Shown: positions 59,440 through 64,000 of the stretch, in pieces | How positions within the stretch are numbered: position 1 is the stretch's first letter | How the letters are laid out: each line of letters begins with the position of its first letter | Assembly (NCBI RefSeq): GCF_019175385.1 | Contig: NC_083340.1 | Span: forward strand, 19,914,336-19,978,335 | Direction of reading: 5' to 3' | Origin: Lycium barbarum | Lineage: Eukaryota > Streptophyta > Magnoliopsida > Solanales > Solanaceae | DNA: 64,000 nucleotides | Notes under the pieces: model-generated | Told to the model about the DNA's origin: nothing | Database searches by the model: none | What the model saw: only the letters and a program-made list of their open reading frames with translations | Made by a program: the position numbers and the translations under genes

Positions 59440-60826
59440 TGGCACTTATTCAGTAATGAAATTTTTTGGTTTCTTTGATTTCCTTCAAACTTTCAATATG
59501 TTTGTGATGTGTGTCCTAAAGCTAGGCAAACTAGATTGCTTTCCTTTAAGTCAAATTCATTCTACAAGAAACTTTGATCTAATTCATATTGACACATGGG
59601 GTCCATATAAAACTTGCACTTATAATAGATACATATATTTTCTTACTGCAGTGGATGATTTCAGTAGAGGAACTTGGACCTTCTTGCTAAGTTCTAAATC
59701 TAATGCTTCCCCTGTTCTAAAGGATTTATCGTGATTGAAAGGCAGTTCAATACCAAAGTAAAAGCTATCAGGTCTGACAATGCTCTAGAGTTGGGAAAAA
59801 GGACACATGAGGCTCTATTTCTCAATTCTCAAGGAATAGTACATCAAACATCATGTGTAGGGACACCATAATAGAATGGTATAGTGGAGAGAAAGCATAG
59901 ACATCTCATGAAGATTGCCAGGGGTCTGATGTTTCAATCTCACTTGCCTAATTCCTTTTGGGGTGGGTTTATATTGAAAGCAACACATCTCATCAACATA
60001 TTTCCTTCCAGAGTACTAAAGAAAAACCCCTTATGAGGTTCTCTTTAGCAACAAACCAAACTATGACAATTTGAGGTGCTTTAGGTGTTTGTGCTATGCT
60101 TCAACCTTGGAACAACACAGGACAAAGTTTGAACCTAGGGTAGTGGCTTGTGTTTTATTAGGTTATCCTCAAAGGAAGAAAGCATACAAGTTAATGGATT
60201 TAACAACAAAGAAATTTTTTGTTTCTAGAGATGTTCAATTTTTTGAGCAAGAATTCCGATTTGCATCTAGTTTAAACTCTCCTTCTACCATTTTTTCTGT
60301 ACCACAACCTACTACACCAGATTCAGACTATCATATACCTAATTCAATTTTTAACCCTGTTTCAAACCCCGCAAATCCATCTACCACTCTTTCACCTATC
60401 ATACCTGCTAAGTTTTCTTCTTTTCCTACTCAGCATCCACAAACTATTCCTACTTTAGATAACACAGAGACCTATCCTTCCCTAATCTCAAATACACCAA
60501 TTCCTGTTCCTGCACGACCTATGAACAATCCTTCACATGGTGAAGTAAATACTAGAACATCAGGGAAGGTTAGTAAAAGACCTGTATATTTGGATGCTTA
60601 TATTTGCAATCATGTTATTTTAACTGATCTTACTAGTGCTTGTTTTGTTCATCTCCACCTTCTTACGGCCTTTTCCTTTGGTTCTCTATCTCTAAACAAC
60701 CAACATGTTTTTCTTTCCATCTCAACTATAACTGAATCTAAATCCTCTGCCCAAGCCTCTAAACATCCAGGATGGAACAAAGCTATGCAGGAAGAGCCGC
60801 ATGCTCTTAAAATCAATCACAGATAG
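59440..60826 (+). pseudogene. Copia integrase remains
   Basis: Recognisable blocks: DLIHIDTWGPYKT (first catalytic Asp), LTAVDDFSRGTWTFLL, then in another frame IRSDNALELGKRTHEALFL (second Asp), and NGIVERKHRHLMKIARGLMF (Glu). TAA-TAG at 59869-59874 stands where Copia integrases have two Gln before NG. Next are [20 protein letters not shown] and [19 protein letters not shown], then a long Pro/Ser/Thr-rich linker. Several frameshifts. Confidence 0.85.
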
Positions 60827-62989
60827 GATGTTATGGGATTACCCCCAGGAAAGTAACCTCTACCTTGTAAATGGGTTTACAAGGTCAAACACAAGTTAGA
60901 TAGAACAATAGAAAGGCCAAAGGCAAGGTTAGTGGTAAGGGGGGGCACCCAACAAGAAGGAGTGGACTACACTGATACATTCTCACCGGTGGTTAAAATG
61001 ACCATTACTAGATGTCTCCTAACTATTTCTATCAAGAAAGGATGGCAGGTCCATCAAATTGATGTGAGCAATGCCTTTCTACATGGGGACTAGGGGTGTC
61101 AAAAAATATTATAAAAAACCAACCGAACCGAACCATACCGAACCGATTTATAGTGTTTTTTTAATAAAACCGTGACTTTTTATTTAAGCTTAAAACCGTC
61201 CCGAACAATTAGGGTGGTCTTTTTAATTTATTAAAAAAAATTAAAAAAATCCCGAACCGAACCGAATAGATTTACATGTATGAAATATATTTTATATATT
61301 ACAAATATGTTAAATTGAATATATAAAATATATTTTATAAATTATGTTTCAAATATAAAAAAGAATTTTGGCCACTGGACATATACGTATCAAATTCAAC
61401 TTGTGGTTTCTGTGGCCTAAGCTGATGTTTGTTTTGGCTCAATTGATCAACATTGTTGTCTTTGGCAAGTTACTCTTGTTCCTGATCAATCAGTGAGGGA
61501 TTCACGTTGTGATGATGCTATCATTGTTGTCTTGCTACTTGATAGAACACATTTCAGTTTAATTACATTGTGTAGTTTTTTAATAGCTTTGACATTAAAT
61601 ATTTTAGAAGAAATAAATAGAAGCTTTATTTGATGGTGTGCCACAAATAGGTTTGTGGAGGTCTGCGTCATTACATTTTAATAATGGTGTATTCTTAGGT
61701 GACACTTTAAAATTAAAATAACCGAACTGTACCGTTATCGAAGAAAAATTGAGATAACAGGACGGTTTTGAAAAGTCTAATTTTGGTTATACAAAATAAA
61801 ATAACCAAAAAATTGGGATGGTATAATTTTTTAAAAATAACCTACCAAACCGTCTCATTGACACCCCTAGGGATCTGCAGGAAGAAGTCTACATGAAGTT
61901 TCCTGCAGGTATGGATTATCCTGATCCTAAACTAGTTTGTTATTGAAGAAATCATTATATTGATTGAAACAAGCATCCAGACAATGGTATGCTAAACTAG
62001 CTGGTGCTCTAACTTACAAAGGTTGTACTAGTTCTCTTAATGACTACTCATTGTTTTTCAAGCAAAATGGAAATTTGGTTTCCATCATAGCAGTCTATGT
62101 GGATGACATTTTGATTACAGGCAATTATCACGTTAAAATTCAACACATCACTGGATTTTTACACACAGAATTCAAGGTCAAGCATTTGGGTGATATTCAC
62201 TATTTTTTGGGTATGGAAATCCTAAGGGAAAAACAGGGATTCATTATAAACCAAAGGGAGTTCACCTTAGACGTTTTACAAGAATTTGGTTGCTCAGGTG
62301 CTAAGGTTTCTTCTCCTCTTGATCCCTACTCTAAGCTCAATGCACATAATGGTCCATTACTGTTCAATGCCACCTTATACAGACATCTAGTAGGAAAGCT
62401 CAACTATTTAACCCATACTAGGCCTGATCTATGTTTTGCAGTCGTAATCCTCAGTCAATACATGCAACAACCACGAGAATCACACTTTTTAGCAGCTACT
62501 AGAGTTTTGAAATACCTTAAGAATGATCTAGGCCAAGGAATTCTCCTTTCCTCTGACCCATCCTTTGATTTGCTTACTTTCTGCAATGCTGATTGGGCAT
62601 CTTGCCGTGATTCTCGTCGGTTAGTTAGTGGTTTCTTTATCACACTTGGAGGAACACCCATTTTGTGGAAATCAAAGAAACGAATATTAGTCTCACTATC
62701 CTCTGCAGAGGCGGAGTATCGTTCCATGCGTAGGGTAACAACAAAGATTACCTGGTTGGTTAGAATTCTTGAAGATCTTTCAGTTGCTCCTATTTTGTCG
62801 GTCAATGTGCACTCCGATAGCCAAGCGGCTATTCACATCGTAAAAAACCCCATATTCCACGAAAGGACGAAGCATGCGAAATTAGATTGTCATTTTGTGC
62901 GGCAACAGTTTGTATCCGGCCTAATCACACTATCCTTTGTCCCTTCTAAGCAACAAATCTCGAATTTGTTCACCAAACCCTTATCTGGG
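60827..62989 (+). pseudogene. Copia reverse transcriptase and RNase H remains
   Basis: RT blocks: [52 protein letters not shown] (catalytic Asp), then across the transposon LQEEVYMKFPAGMD, KQASRQWYAKL, and the YVDDILITG catalytic motif at about 62095-62120. RNase H follows with NADWASCRDSRR, SLSSAEAEYRSM and HSDSQAAIHI, ending QQISNLFTKPLS. Stops occur at about 60824 and 60871, and small indels near 61945. Open from about 61964 onward. Confidence 0.88.
61090..61870. mobile_element. 781-bp non-autonomous DNA transposon inside Copia RT
   Basis: Perfect short inverted ends CTAGGGGTGTCAA / TTGACACCCCTAG. GGA is present on both sides (61087-61089, 61871-61873), and removing the element with one GGA restores the RT reading frame around HGD-LQE. 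The interior begins with AACCGAACCGAACC-type repeats. The centre (about 61370-61680) is a non-repetitive stretch of unknown origin. Confidence 0.85.
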
Positions 62990-63475
62990 CTAAGCCTGTC
63001 AATTGGGTCGGGTCGGCCCGGGACCGACCTACCTAACCCGGCCCCTAACCGGCCCGGCCCCCTAACCGGGTAAGAGAGTGGTGGGCTGGGCTAGTGGAAA
63101 AAATTATGGGGCTGGGCCGGAAATACCATTTAGCCCGGTAGCCCGGCCCACCAACAACCTGGGTTCTGGCCCACTGGGGGCCCGGCTCGGCCCACTTCGA
63201 GTTAATTTTTTTAAAAAAATAATAAATTAAAGTGGTATATTTGTGTATATCTTGAATATGTTGTTGGAATGAAGACTCCCAACGGCTATTTAAGTGCTTA
63301 AATTAAAAAAAGTGAGAATGTGATACAAGACTACATAAGTAATTTAAAATAAAACTTCAAACTTAAATTGATATCATTGCAAATTTAAAACATACAAACT
63401 TGAACGGTTAACTTATTACAAATGAAAAGTTCAAAACGCTAGCATCGATGGAGAAATTTAAAGATGAGATAAACT

Positions 63476-63679
63476 TCAAAGTTTAATTTTATGCCCTTTG
63501 TCCAAGTGCCTACGTAACGGACTGGTACCCCCAAAAACCGGTTCGGACTTATGGAGATATATTTGATCACAATATTGACATTTAACATATTCCTCGTCTA
63601 CTCGCTCAAAATGCAACCACACCGGACTTGAAATTGATCTTCGAACTGGAGGAGGAGGTGGAGGATTATCATTATCCAT
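63476..63679 (-). CDS. Short BED zinc-finger protein, hAT transposase N-terminus remnant
   Basis: 67 codons from ATG 63679: Pro-rich start (MDNDNPPPPPPVRRS), then a BED finger with PVWLHFERV, VKCQYCDQIY (two Cys), TSPLRRHLDKGH (His pair). BED fingers are the DNA-binding start of hAT transposases. The frame stops right after the finger, and no dimerisation or catalytic region follows in the 480 bp before the element end. It may be a truncated remnant or, less likely, a stand-alone DNA-binding protein. A (GA)n tract lies just upstream. Confidence 0.6.
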   Translation of the reverse strand: MDNDNPPPPPPVRRSISSPVWLHFERVDEEYVKCQYCDQIYLHKSEPVFGGTSPLRRHLDKGHKIKL

Positions 63680-63712
63680 TAAATTTAAATTTTGAAATCT
63701 GAACTTGGAAGT

Positions 63713-63715
<3 letters not shown>

Positions 63716-63765
<50 letters not shown>
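63716..63765 (+). repeat. (GA)n microsatellite
   Basis: About 48 bp of GA dinucleotides, immediately upstream of the BED-finger frame (which reads on the minus strand). Confidence 0.95.
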
Positions 63766-63769
<4 letters not shown>

Positions 63770-64000
63770 GATGAGTAGGAAATTTAGGGAAAGAGGAGAA
63801 TAGGGAATTGTGAGACAATATCGAGAAGAATAAATGGTATTTATAGATTGAAAATAGGGCTAAAGTATAATTTAAGGAACTTGATGGTTAAAATAAAGTT
63901 GACAACAACTAGGTTTTAAAGTATCAAATTTAATAAATTTTAGCATTAGAATTTTTTTTTAAAATAATTAAAATCCAGCCCGGCCCACTAACTAAAACCC

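Larger units (their letters stand above)
57998..62990 (+). mobile_element. Ty1/Copia retrotransposon, 5'-truncated, decayed
   Basis: Gag, protease, integrase, reverse transcriptase and RNase H remains appear in the Copia order. The 5' LTR and the start of gag are missing: similarity begins at about 57998 with SNEIADSVMSSKIAKEFWES after unrelated sequence. It is interrupted by a DNA transposon at 61090-61870 and ends at FTKPLS, where a hAT-like element begins. No LTR is visible in the window. Confidence 0.9.
62991..64000 (-). mobile_element. hAT-like element, running off the window
   Basis: Starts with TAAGCCTGTCAATTGGGTCG, close to the plant hAT-type end TARNCCTGTCAA, then CGGGCCCGGCC-rich DNA up to about 63200. 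Similar GCCCGGCCCACTAAC sequence appears at the very end of the window, probably near the other terminus. Contains a BED zinc-finger frame but no transposase core. Confidence 0.65.

Overview
This is nuclear DNA of a flowering plant, most likely a dicot of the nightshade family (Solanaceae). That placement is an inference. It rests on AT-rich intergenic DNA, introns with plant-type splice sites, a SINE that resembles the Solanaceae TS family, Stowaway, Tourist and hAT miniature elements of the type common in that family, and plant-only protein families (PRONE RopGEF, DUF1350, CYP71-like P450).

Only two ordinary genes appear intact. One is a seven-exon RopGEF on the + strand (coding 29265-35027, 561 aa). 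The other is a nine-exon chloroplast-type DUF1350 alpha/beta-hydrolase-like gene on the - strand (coding 38601-44842, 408 aa). Both reading frames can be followed exon by exon with phases that add up. Their introns hold Tourist-type MITEs, a TS-like SINE and other repeats. A cytochrome P450 fragment lies at the left edge, and a degraded plastid matK insertion lies near 24.4-24.7 kb.

The rest is mostly mobile DNA. From left to right: (1) a complete but internally deleted Tat-like Gypsy LTR element (765-5255, 5-bp duplication CTTAC); (2) a repeat-rich intergenic stretch to 16.4 kb with MITEs, a Helitron 3' end at 13332 and a 1.1-kb MULE-type MITE with a 10-bp duplication; (3) a Mutator-like element, MULE-1 (about 16431-22898), with hairpin-bearing inverted ends, a broken transposase, a broken GRF zinc-finger gene and two broken paralogous small acidic-tail genes; (4) a SINE, a matK fragment, and a LINE tail carrying a nested hAT MITE; (5) the two host genes; (6) a second, about 11-kb element, MULE-2 (about 45360-56480), with a long transposase gene and a convergent DUF1985-ULP1-like peptidase pseudogene; (7) a PIF-like element, a 5'-truncated Copia element (57998-62990) split by a 781-bp DNA transposon and cut off by a hAT-like element that keeps only a BED zinc finger and runs off the window.

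The strongest structural oddity is MULE-2. Its non-coding parts (both transposase introns, the peptidase-gene introns and intergenic DNA) are packed with variants of the palindromic word TGTTGCAACA, while its exons are largely free of it. Its two genes converge from opposite ends, as mudrA and mudrB do in maize MuDR, with the DUF1985-ULP1 gene in the mudrB position. A second window-wide pattern is that most in-frame stops in the dead elements can be explained by C-to-T (or G-to-A) changes at Trp, Arg or Gln codons, as expected from decay of methylated cytosines.
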